Shown: positions 1 to 5,027 of the stretch, one piece after another
How the letters are laid out: each line of letters starts with the position of its first letter
How positions within the stretch are numbered: the first letter of the stretch is position 1
Assembly: GCA_016210125.1 (NCBI GenBank)
Contig: JACQUS010000301.1
Span: 1-5,049 of the forward strand
DNA: 5,049 bases
Direction of reading: 5' to 3'
Origin: Chloroflexota bacterium
Lineage (GTDB): Bacteria > Chloroflexota > UBA6077 > FW602-bin22 > JACQUS01
Position numbers and translations under genes: made by a program
The notes under the pieces: model-generated
What the model was told of the DNA's origin: nothing
Database searches by the model: none
The model's input: the letters and a program-made list of their open reading frames with translations, nothing else

Positions 1-233
1 GCCCCGGCCGGCGGGACGTAGATGATCGTCGCGTTGGCGTCGGTGGCAGCGATGGCCTCCTTCACCGTATTGAAGATCGGCCGGTCGAGCCGCATCTCAC
101 CGCCGCGGCCGGGCGTCACTCCGCCGACGACCTTGCTGCCGTATTCGATCATCTGGCTGGCGTGGAACTGGCCCTCGCGGCCGGTCATCCCCTGGACGAT
201 GAGGCGTGTATCGCGGTTGACAAGAATGCTCAT
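1..233 (-). CDS. sucD: Succinyl-CoA ligase (ADP/GDP-forming) alpha subunit, N-terminal part, cut by the window edge
   Basis: Alpha subunit of succinyl-CoA synthetase, the cytoplasmic TCA-cycle enzyme that interconverts succinyl-CoA and succinate with NDP/NTP. Only the first 77 residues are present. They start MSILVNRDTRLIVQGMTGRE and contain the Rossmann-type CoA-binding segment: QGMTGREG (residues 14-21), then VVGGVTPGRGG (35-45), then TIIYVPPAG at the edge. The catalytic phosphohistidine lies in the missing C-terminal half. The ATG start is supported by a GGAGG Shine-Dalgarno (complement of 244-248), 10 bases upstream inside the end of sucC. The ATG overlaps the sucC stop as ATGA (230-233), so the two subunits are probably translationally coupled and made in equal amounts. 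Nothing looks broken; truncation is only by the window boundary. Confidence 0.96.
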   Translation of the reverse strand, partial: MSILVNRDTRLIVQGMTGREGQFHASQMIEYGSKVVGGVTPGRGGEMRLDRPIFNTVKEAIAATDANATIIYVPPAG

Positions 234-1363
234 CGTCGACTGGCCTCCACCGCCGCCTGAGCTGCCTCTTCCGGCGCCTCGGCGCTGATCAGGTTGGCCT
301 GCTCGAGGATCCGGCGCCCCTCCTGCTGGTTCGTGCCGACCAAACGCACGACGATCGGCACCGGGCGCGGCAGCGTCGGCAGCGCAGCGACGATGCCGCG
401 GGCTACCTCGTCGCAGCGCGTGATGCCGCCGAAGATGTTGAACAGGATCACCTTGACGGCCTCGTCCAGGAGGATGATGCGCAGCCCCGCAGCGACGCGG
501 TCGGCGCGCGCCCCGCCGCCCATGTCCAGGAAGTTGGCCGGCGCCGCGCCGAAGAGCTTGACCAGGTCCATCGTGGCCATCGCCAGCCCGGCGCCGTTGA
601 CCACGCAGCCGATGCTGCCGTCGAGCTTGACGAAGTTCAGCCCCTGCTCACGCGCCGCGCGCTCCGCCGGGGCCTCCTCCTCCGGATTGCGCAGCGTCGC
701 GTACTCGGGATGGCGAAACGCCGCGTTGTCGTCGACGACGATCTTGGCGTCGAGGGCCGCCATACTGCCGTCGGCCAGGATGGCCAGTGGGTTGATCTCC
801 GCCAGCGAGGCGTCCCACTGCGCGAGAGCGCGGTAGAGACCGCTGACGAAGGGCACGAAGGCGCGCACCTGCTCCGAGCGGAGACCCAGGCCGAAGGCCA
901 GCTCGCGAGCCTGGTAGTCGAGCAGGCCGAGGAGGGGATCGGCCGCCACCCTCACGATCAGCTCCGGGGTCTTGGCGGCGACCTCTTCGATGTCCACGCC
1001 GCCGGCGGCGCTGGCCATCATCACGACGCGGCGCGTCGCGCGGTCAACGATGGCCCCGAGATAGAGCTCGTCGGCGATGTCGGCCGCTGGTGTCACCAGC
1101 ACCTTCTCGACGCGCTCCCCGCGAATGTCCAGGCCGAGGATCGCGCTGGCGACCCGCTCGGCCTCCCCGGGCGTCGCCGCGCGGCGCACGCCGCCGGCTT
1201 TGCCGCGCCCGCCGACGAGCACCTGCGCCTTGACGACCACCGGCCGGCCATAGGACGCGGCGGCGGCTCGCGCCTCGGCCGGTGTGTAGGCGAGCGTCGA
1301 CGGCGGCACCGGCACGCCGCACTGATCGAGGAGCCCACGCGCCTGATACTCGTGCAGTTTCAC
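230..1363 (-). CDS. sucC: Succinyl-CoA ligase (ADP/GDP-forming) beta subunit
   Basis: Beta subunit of succinyl-CoA synthetase; it carries the ATP-grasp nucleotide site and works as a complex with SucD. The product is 377 residues, slightly under the usual 380-400. It begins MKLHEYQARGLL, the conserved family start, read from GTG at 1363. Visible motifs are VKAQVLVGGRGKAGGV (44-59, nucleotide binding), EINPLA (189-194) and DAKIVVDDNAAFR (205-217) for Mg/phosphate, GSIGCVVNGAGLAMATMD (249-266), DMGGGA (280-285), FNIFGGITRCDEVA (307-320) and VRLVGTN (339-345). The open frame runs upstream to other starts, including an ATG at 1405, but only the GTG gives the family N-terminus. The ribosome site before it is weak (GGTGG, 3 bases away). 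A good promoter lies about 60 bases upstream. ATP versus GTP preference cannot be read reliably. Confidence 0.97.
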   Translation of the reverse strand: MKLHEYQARGLLDQCGVPVPPSTLAYTPAEARAAAASYGRPVVVKAQVLVGGRGKAGGVRRAATPGEAERVASAILGLDIRGERVEKVLVTPAADIADELYLGAIVDRATRRVVMMASAAGGVDIEEVAAKTPELIVRVAADPLLGLLDYQARELAFGLGLRSEQVRAFVPFVSGLYRALAQWDASLAEINPLAILADGSMAALDAKIVVDDNAAFRHPEYATLRNPEEEAPAERAAREQGLNFVKLDGSIGCVVNGAGLAMATMDLVKLFGAAPANFLDMGGGARADRVAAGLRIILLDEAVKVILFNIFGGITRCDEVARGIVAALPTLPRPVPIVVRLVGTNQQEGRRILEQANLISAEAPEEAAQAAVEASRR

Positions 1364-1422
1364 GGTCCACCACTCACAGCGCCGGGCGGCGAGCCAGGCG
1401 CCCATATCCCAGATGCCGCGCC

Positions 1423-1452
1423 AGTATAGCACGCTCCACGCGCGCGTCTCAA
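1423..1452 (-). promoter_or_regulatory. Probable sigma-70-type promoter of sucCD
   Basis: On the minus strand, TTGAGA (1452-1447, 5/6 match to TTGACA) is followed after 18 bases by TATACT (1428-1423, 5/6 match to TATAAT). Predicted transcription would begin near 1416, leaving a leader of about 53 bases before the sucC GTG. The AT-rich -10 stands out in a GC-rich region. Assignment is by consensus and position only. Confidence 0.6.
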
Positions 1453-1496
1453 CGGTCGTGTAGACTAAAGGCACTGCGAGGAGCACGCGACAGCCC

Positions 1497-2069
1497 GTGG
1501 TGAACGACGAGCGTGTCCGCGAGGCAGTGGCGGACCTTCTACGCGCCATCGGCGAGGACATCGCGCGGCAGGGGCTGCGCGACACGCCACGCCGCGTGGC
1601 GGCGATGTACCGCGAGCTGTTCAGCGGCGTCGGCCGCGATCCGCGCGATGTGCTGGCGGCCACGTGGGACGAGGACCACGACGAGATGGTCGTCGTGAAG
1701 GACATCCCTTTCTACTCGGTCTGCGAGCACCACCTCTTGCCGTTCCACGGCAAGGCGCACCTGGGCTACATCCCGGCCGGGCGCATCGTCGGCCTAAGCA
1801 AGCTCGTGCGCGCCGTCGAGATCCTGGCACGGCGGCCGCAGGTGCAGGAGCGGCTCACCGCGCAGCTCGCCGACGCCATCTGCGACGCGCTGCAGCCGCA
1901 GGGCGCGGCCGTCGTCGTCGAGGCCGAGCACCTGTGCATGAGCATGCGCGGCATCAAGAAGCCAGGCAGCATCGCCGTAACGTCGGCCATGCGCGGCAGC
2001 TTCGCCGACTCGCTGGCGACGCGGTCGGAGTTCTTCGCCCTCATTCGTGGGCATGGGCTGTCCGGGTGA
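1497..2069 (+). CDS. folE: GTP cyclohydrolase I
   Basis: Converts GTP to 7,8-dihydroneopterin triphosphate plus formate, the first committed step of folate (and biopterin-type) synthesis. The product is 190 residues, a normal length for the short bacterial form. It shows the zinc and active-site segment SVCEHHLLPFHGKAHLGYIP (74-93), where Cys76 and His79 are expected zinc ligands and His78 the catalytic histidine. The third zinc ligand is Cys147 in EAEHLCMSMRGIKKPGS (142-158). Also present are GLSKLVRAVEILARRPQVQERL (99-120 region) and the C-terminal RSEFFALI (176-183). All key residues are intact. The start is GTG at 1497, with a tandem GTG at 1500. An in-frame stop at 1461 rules out longer forms. 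GAGGAG at 1478-1483 is the likely ribosome site, at a rather long 13 bases. The gene is divergent from sucCD and overlaps folP by four bases. Confidence 0.97.
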   Translation: MVNDERVREAVADLLRAIGEDIARQGLRDTPRRVAAMYRELFSGVGRDPRDVLAATWDEDHDEMVVVKDIPFYSVCEHHLLPFHGKAHLGYIPAGRIVGLSKLVRAVEILARRPQVQERLTAQLADAICDALQPQGAAVVVEAEHLCMSMRGIKKPGSIAVTSAMRGSFADSLATRSEFFALIRGHGLSG

Positions 2070-3235
2070 GCGGTCCCCGCGCCCGCCTGCTGGCCCTGCC
2101 GAGCGCCCAGGCTGCCGCGGCCGAGCTGGCCCGCCTGGGACGGTCCGGCGGGGCCGCCTGGGCGCCGGCGACGGCGCTGAAGCTCAGCGGCCTGCGGCGC
2201 CGCGACGCGGCGCTCCTGCGCGGCGCCTGTGCGCGCAGCGGCGTCCACCTCACGCTCAGCGGCGACGGCACCGCGGCCATCCTGGCGGCGCCGGGCTCGG
2301 CCCTCGCCGCCCTCGCCGAGGCGCTCGACGCACCGCTCGGGCCGACGCTGCGCTGCGTGCTCGCCAGCAGCGTGGCCGTTGATCCGCCGGGCACGCCCTG
2401 CGGCTCGACGACGCTCGTCTGGGGCCGGCGCACCTACGTCATGGGCATCGTGAACATGACGCCCGACTCGTTCTCGGGCGACGGTGTCGGGGCCGACCCC
2501 GAGGCCGCGCTGGCGCTCGGGCGGCGACTGGTCGCCGAAGGAGCGGACATCCTCGACGTCGGCGGCGAGTCGAGCCGCCCGCCGCATACCTACGGCGAGC
2601 GCGCCGGGGTGACGGCCGCCGAGGAGCTGCGTCGGGTGGTGCCAGCGGTGCGCCGCCTGGCCGAGGAGCTGCGCGTGCCCATCTCCATCGACACGACGAA
2701 GCCGAATGTCGCGCGGGCCGCGCTCGACGCCGGGGCGGCGATGCTGAACGACGTGTGGGGCGTCGCGGCGCACCCGGAGATGCTCGCGCTGGCCGCCGAG
2801 CGCCGCGTGCCGATCGTCCTGATGCACAACCAGGTCGAGCCGTGCTATGGCGACATGATGGCGTCGATCGTCGGCGCGCTGGAGCGTGCCATCGGGCGAG
2901 CGCTGGCGGCCGGGGTGGCGCCGTGGCAGATCATCGTCGATCCCGGCTTCGGCTTCGGCAAGCGGCCGGCTCACAACCTGGAGCTGACGGCGCGGCTGGC
3001 CGAGCTGCGCTCGCTCGGCCGGCCGATCCTCTACGGCAGCTCGCGCAAGTCGACCATCGGAGCCGCGCTAGGCGGGCTGCCGCCCGGCGAGCGCGTCGAG
3101 GGCACCGGCGCGACGGTGGCCCTGGCCATCGCCAACGGCGCGGACATCGTGCGCGTGCACGATGTCGCCCACATGGCCCGCGTCGCGCGCGTGGCCGACG
3201 CCGTCGTGCGCGGGCCATGGCAGAGGTCGACGTAG
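2066..3235 (+). CDS. folP: Dihydropteroate synthase with an N-terminal extension
   Basis: Condenses 6-hydroxymethyl-7,8-dihydropterin diphosphate with p-aminobenzoate to dihydropteroate; it is the sulfonamide target. The product is 389 residues, against about 280 for classical FolP. The TIM-barrel synthase fills residues 124-385: MGIVNMTPDSFS (126-137), DVGGESSRP (164-172; usual form DVGGESTRP), SIDTTKP (207-213), NDVWG (228-232), LMHNQ (252-256), DPGFGFGK (292-299), GSSRKSTIG (324-332) and RVHDV (363-367). Residues 1-120 are an Ala/Leu-rich extra region. From memory it resembles the extension in long DHPS proteins of Chloroflexota and some Firmicutes; its role is not known to me. The GTG start at 2066 is chosen because it overlaps the folE stop as GTGA and keeps the extension. 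There is no strong Shine-Dalgarno, so coupling to folE is likely. Identity is very sure; the exact start is less so. Confidence 0.94.
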   Translation: MSGPRARLLALPSAQAAAAELARLGRSGGAAWAPATALKLSGLRRRDAALLRGACARSGVHLTLSGDGTAAILAAPGSALAALAEALDAPLGPTLRCVLASSVAVDPPGTPCGSTTLVWGRRTYVMGIVNMTPDSFSGDGVGADPEAALALGRRLVAEGADILDVGGESSRPPHTYGERAGVTAAEELRRVVPAVRRLAEELRVPISIDTTKPNVARAALDAGAAMLNDVWGVAAHPEMLALAAERRVPIVLMHNQVEPCYGDMMASIVGALERAIGRALAAGVAPWQIIVDPGFGFGKRPAHNLELTARLAELRSLGRPILYGSSRKSTIGAALGGLPPGERVEGTGATVALAIANGADIVRVHDVAHMARVARVADAVVRGPWQRST

Positions 3236-3268
3236 GCCAGGCACGGCCCGGCCGCGGGCAAGGGGGAA

Positions 3269-3294
3269 TCCAAAGGGGGCTTCGCCCCTTTGGA
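3269..3294. terminator. Perfect 10-bp hairpin after folP, possible terminator or dispersed repeat
   Basis: TCCAAAGGGG and CCCCTTTGGA form a 10-bp stem around the 6-base loop GCTTCG, 33 bases after the folP stop, in the convergent gap between folP and the fusion gene on the other strand. Neither side has a clear T-run (the + side continues ATGCTCTTCT), so it is not a textbook intrinsic terminator. It could act as a bidirectional or 3'-end-stabilising hairpin, or be a member of a repetitive hairpin family. The hairpin is seen directly; the role is inferred. Confidence 0.4.
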
Positions 3295-3354
3295 ATGCTC
3301 TTCTGGGTGGGGTGGGGCAGGCCGCCGCCGAGGGCCACGTTCAGATCAGGTTTT

Positions 3355-3393
3355 CCCTCTCCGCGTCGGAGAGAGGACGGGGCAGAGGGCGGT
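3355..3393. repeat. Degenerate copy of a CCCTCTCC/GGAGAGGG hairpin repeat
   Basis: CTCTCCG (3357-3363), CGT, CGGAGAG (3367-3373) form a 7-bp hairpin followed by GGACGGGGCAGAGGGCGG. Hairpin and G-rich tail together match, with a few changes, the block at 5003-5038 in the terminal palindrome. The repeat sits just before the stop codon side of the minus-strand gene (stop at 3396-3398), so it would fall in that mRNA's 3' end. No T-run follows the hairpin in either transcript direction that would make a classical terminator. It is best read as a dispersed intergenic repeat. Confidence 0.55.
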
Positions 3394-3395
3394 GC

Positions 3396-4535
3396 CTAAT
3401 GGGTGGTCGCCGCTTCGTGCACGCCGGCGTGCGTCCAGGCACTCTCGACGATGCGCCGCGTCGGCTCGGGTGCGCCCTCGGTCTTGTCGATCGGCAGCCC
3501 GGCGGCGGCCCAGCCGCTGGTCCCGCCGGCCAGGCTGCGTACGTTCGTGTAGCCCATCTGCTGCAAGAACTGCGCCGCGCGCAGTGAGCGCGCCCCGGCG
3601 GCGCAGACGGTCAGCACCGGGCGGTCCTGCGGAATCTCGCTCAGGCGCGTCGCGAGCTCGGCCTGCGGGACGAGGGCCACGCCCGGGATGTGCCCAGCGC
3701 TGTATTCGGACGGCTCGCGCACGTCCAGGAGGTGCGGTCGCTCACGCTGAATGTAGGCCGGCGCGTGTGCGATGGCGACCTCCGGCACGGAGTCCATCAC
3801 CGTGGGCATGGCCCAGAAGGCGTCGGCGTCGCCGCGATTCGTCGCCTCGATGGCCACCATGTTCAGCGGGCGCGGCGGCACCTCGCCGCCCAGCGCGCGC
3901 ACGAAGGCCGAGGCGTCGAGCCGCACCATGGGGTTGAACAGGCGCTCGAAGCCGATGGTCGTGCTCGGCCGCCCGCACATGCCCTTGCCGCACGGCCCTT
4001 CGAAGTGGCCGGGGAAGACGGCCACCCAGTCCGGCAGGGACAGCAGCCGCTCGACGCTGCGCTGCTGCGCCTCGGCGTCGCCGCCGCCGAAGTCCGGCCG
4101 CCCGACGTCGCCGACGAGCAGGCAATCGCCGGTCAGCACCATCGACGGCTCGGGGCTGCGCGGCGGGTTGACGACCAGCACCGAGATCAGCTCGGGTCGG
4201 TGGCCGGGCGTGTGCACGATGCGCAGCCGAAGCTGCCCGAGCGGCAGCTCGTCGCCGTCCTTGACGGCACGGAGCGCGTAGCGCACGCGCGCCGACTCAT
4301 GCAGGCAGATCTCGGCGCCCGTGGCCTCGCGCAGCTTGCGCGCGCCGGAGATGTGGTCCGCGTGGACGTGCGTGTCCACGGCGTAGCGGAAGCGGAAGCC
4401 ACGCTCAGCAGCGATAGCCAGGTACGGCTCGATGTCCAGCGCCGGATCCACGACAGCGGCCTCGCGCGTCTGGCGTGAGGCGATCAGGTACGAGGCGCAG
4501 CCGCAGTGCTCGTCGAGGAACTGCTTGAAGTACAC
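3396..4535 (-). CDS. Metallo-beta-lactamase-fold / rhodanese fusion, probable persulfide dioxygenase-sulfurtransferase
   Basis: A 379-residue cytoplasmic protein with no signal peptide or membrane segment. Residues 1-235 are an ETHE1-like metallo-hydrolase fold: THVHADH (55-61), HTPGH (108-112), TGDCLL (135-140), GRPDF (145-149) and PGHFEGPCG (175-183). His56, His112 and Asp137 correspond in order and approximate spacing to the three iron ligands of human ETHE1. Residues 260-350 are one rhodanese domain: DVREPSEYSAGHIPG (271-285) and the active loop CAAGARS (311-317), with catalytic Cys311 present. Known fusions of this kind oxidise glutathione or related persulfides to sulfite and move sulfane sulfur; which persulfide is used here is unknown. 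It is shorter than CstB-type proteins, which carry an extra degenerate rhodanese part. The GTG start gives MYFKQFLDEHCGCASYLI directly after a strong GAGGAGGA. The last 27 residues are a tail of no recognised motif. The gene has its own promoter and converges on folP. A glyoxalase II-type hydrolase is the less likely alternative. Confidence 0.9.
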   Translation of the reverse strand: MYFKQFLDEHCGCASYLIASRQTREAAVVDPALDIEPYLAIAAERGFRFRYAVDTHVHADHISGARKLREATGAEICLHESARVRYALRAVKDGDELPLGQLRLRIVHTPGHRPELISVLVVNPPRSPEPSMVLTGDCLLVGDVGRPDFGGGDAEAQQRSVERLLSLPDWVAVFPGHFEGPCGKGMCGRPSTTIGFERLFNPMVRLDASAFVRALGGEVPPRPLNMVAIEATNRGDADAFWAMPTVMDSVPEVAIAHAPAYIQRERPHLLDVREPSEYSAGHIPGVALVPQAELATRLSEIPQDRPVLTVCAAGARSLRAAQFLQQMGYTNVRSLAGGTSGWAAAGLPIDKTEGAPEPTRRIVESAWTHAGVHEAATTH

Positions 4536-4540
4536 GGCAT

Positions 4541-4548
4541 TCCTCCTC
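4541..4548 (-). promoter_or_regulatory. Strong Shine-Dalgarno that fixes the GTG start of the fusion gene
   Basis: The minus strand reads GAGGAGGA, then ATGCC, then GTG (4535-4533). An ATG lies within the spacer (4540-4538), but it is in a different reading frame. The GTG, 5 bases from the purine run, therefore opens the conserved YFKQFLDE frame. Confidence 0.75.
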
Positions 4549-4583
4549 AGCGATGTGCATCGGTCCGCGCAGGGGCTCGGCCG

Positions 4584-4613
4584 GCCGTCTCTCGGACGGC
4601 ACGTACTTGCCGT
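4584..4613 (-). promoter_or_regulatory. Two mutually exclusive hairpins in the leader of the fusion gene
   Basis: In transcript sense the leader reads ACGGCA (4613-4608), AGTACG, TGCCGTC (4601-4595), CGAGA, GACGGC (4589-4584). The middle block can pair with the first (6 bp, ACGGCA with TGCCGT) or with the third (6 bp, GCCGTC with GACGGC), but not with both. This is the geometry of a switchable leader. The stems are short and no T-run terminator follows, so a regulatory role is only a possibility. The start codon lies about 50 bases downstream. Confidence 0.3.
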
Positions 4614-4635
4614 TCTGGCAACCGCTGCGCCCCTC

Positions 4636-4665
4636 ATTATTGCGCAAAGTCACGCCGAGCGACAA
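4636..4665 (-). promoter_or_regulatory. Probable promoter of the metallo-hydrolase/rhodanese gene
   Basis: The minus strand has TTGTCG (4665-4660, 4/6 to TTGACA), an 18-base spacer and AATAAT (4641-4636, 5/6 to TATAAT). This is the only AT-rich spot in the upstream region. Transcription would start near 4629, giving a leader of roughly 95 bases, long for this compact region and containing the paired blocks at 4584-4613. The call rests on consensus match alone. Confidence 0.45.
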
Positions 4666-4734
4666 CGGGGCAGTTGGTGATCGCCTCACGGGCCACCACC
4701 ACAGGATGAACATGTACCGGCAGAGCCGGTCGCG
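4666..4734. other. Gene-free spacer with a small hairpin next to the terminal palindrome
   Basis: No coding region with family resemblance is visible here. The only structure is ACCGGC (4716-4721), AGA, GCCGGT (4725-4730), a perfect 6-bp stem ending five bases before the left arm of the large inverted repeat. Its function is unknown and it may be chance in GC-rich DNA. Confidence 0.5.
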
Positions 4735-4756
4735 GGCGCTGGGACCTCGCCCCCCG

Positions 4757-4784
4757 TCCCCCTCTCCGCAAGCGGAGAGGGGGA
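4757..4784. repeat. Left-arm hairpin module (CCCCTCTCCGC / GCGGAGAGGGG)
   Basis: Stem 4757-4769 pairs with 4772-4784 (13 positions, innermost pair probably open), so the arm of the large palindrome holds its own complete hairpin. Its mirror image lies at 5000-5027 in the right arm. It belongs to the same family as the degenerate copy at 3355-3393. Confidence 0.75.
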
Positions 4785-4863
4785 GCGGAGCGGGTGGGGA
4801 GTTGCCCATCTCGCTGCGCGACGCCAGCAATGAATGAAAAGCGGCTGCGCCGCAGGGGGATAC

Positions 4864-4920
4864 GCCTCACCCCCCGGCCCCCTCTCCAGCGCGGCTGGAG
4901 AGGGGGCCGGGGGGTGAGGC
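4864..4920. repeat. Central 27-bp hairpin of the palindrome
   Basis: Positions 4864-4890 pair perfectly with 4894-4920 around the 3-base loop GCG. Flanks of the form CCTCACC and GGTGAGG enclose CCCTCTCC/GGAGAGGG. From memory this is a common pattern of dispersed intergenic hairpins in several GC-rich phyla. The central loop AGC-GCG-GCT differs from the GCAAGC loop of the two side hairpins, so the centre is a related but distinct module. Confidence 0.75.
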
Positions 4921-4999
4921 CTATCCCCCTGCGGCGCAGCCGCTTTTCATTCATCGCTGGCGTCGCGCAGCGAGATGGGCAACTCCCCACCCGCTCCGC

Positions 5000-5027
5000 T
5001 CCCCCTCTCCGCTTGCGGAGAGGGGGA
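5000..5027. repeat. Right-arm hairpin module, mirror of the left-arm copy
   Basis: Positions 5000-5012 pair with 5015-5027, with loop residues TT at 5013-5014. It is the exact reverse complement of 4757-4784. It is followed by GGGGGGCGAGG, the same G-rich tail that follows the degenerate copy at 3355-3376. Confidence 0.75.

Noticed and set aside
22..1429. Several plus-strand open frames opposite sucC and sucD (for example 22-288, 294-836, 710-1429)
   Set aside because: They are antisense to two strongly recognised genes, have Arg/Pro/Ala-rich composition typical of GC-rich shadow frames, and lack any family motif.
1364..1705. Longer sucC product starting up to 114 residues upstream (to 1705), or from the ATG at 1405
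   Set aside because: The family N-terminus KLHEYQ begins right at the GTG of 1363, and the longest extension would run through its own promoter and antisense to folE.
1664..2065. Plus-strand frame continuous with folP that would extend it upstream to 1664
   Set aside because: It overlaps folE in another frame with low-complexity Arg/Ala/Gly sequence. The GTGA overlap at 2066 is a much better start.
1766..2974. 402-residue minus-strand open frame opposite folE and folP
   Set aside because: Arg/His/Ala-rich shadow of two conserved genes with no recognisable domain.
3269..3376. Textbook intrinsic terminators for folP and for the fusion gene
   Set aside because: Both hairpins lack a following T-run in the relevant direction, so I list them only as possible terminator or repeat hairpins.
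3690..4478. 262-residue plus-strand open frame opposite the fusion gene, and the 3772-4281 frame
   Set aside because: Antisense to a protein with complete catalytic motifs in order, and showing no motif of its own.
4405..4990. Small open frames across the palindrome (for example 4637-4990 minus, 4553-4837 plus)
   Set aside because: They are translations of inverted-repeat DNA with Arg/Pro runs; nothing indicates a protein.
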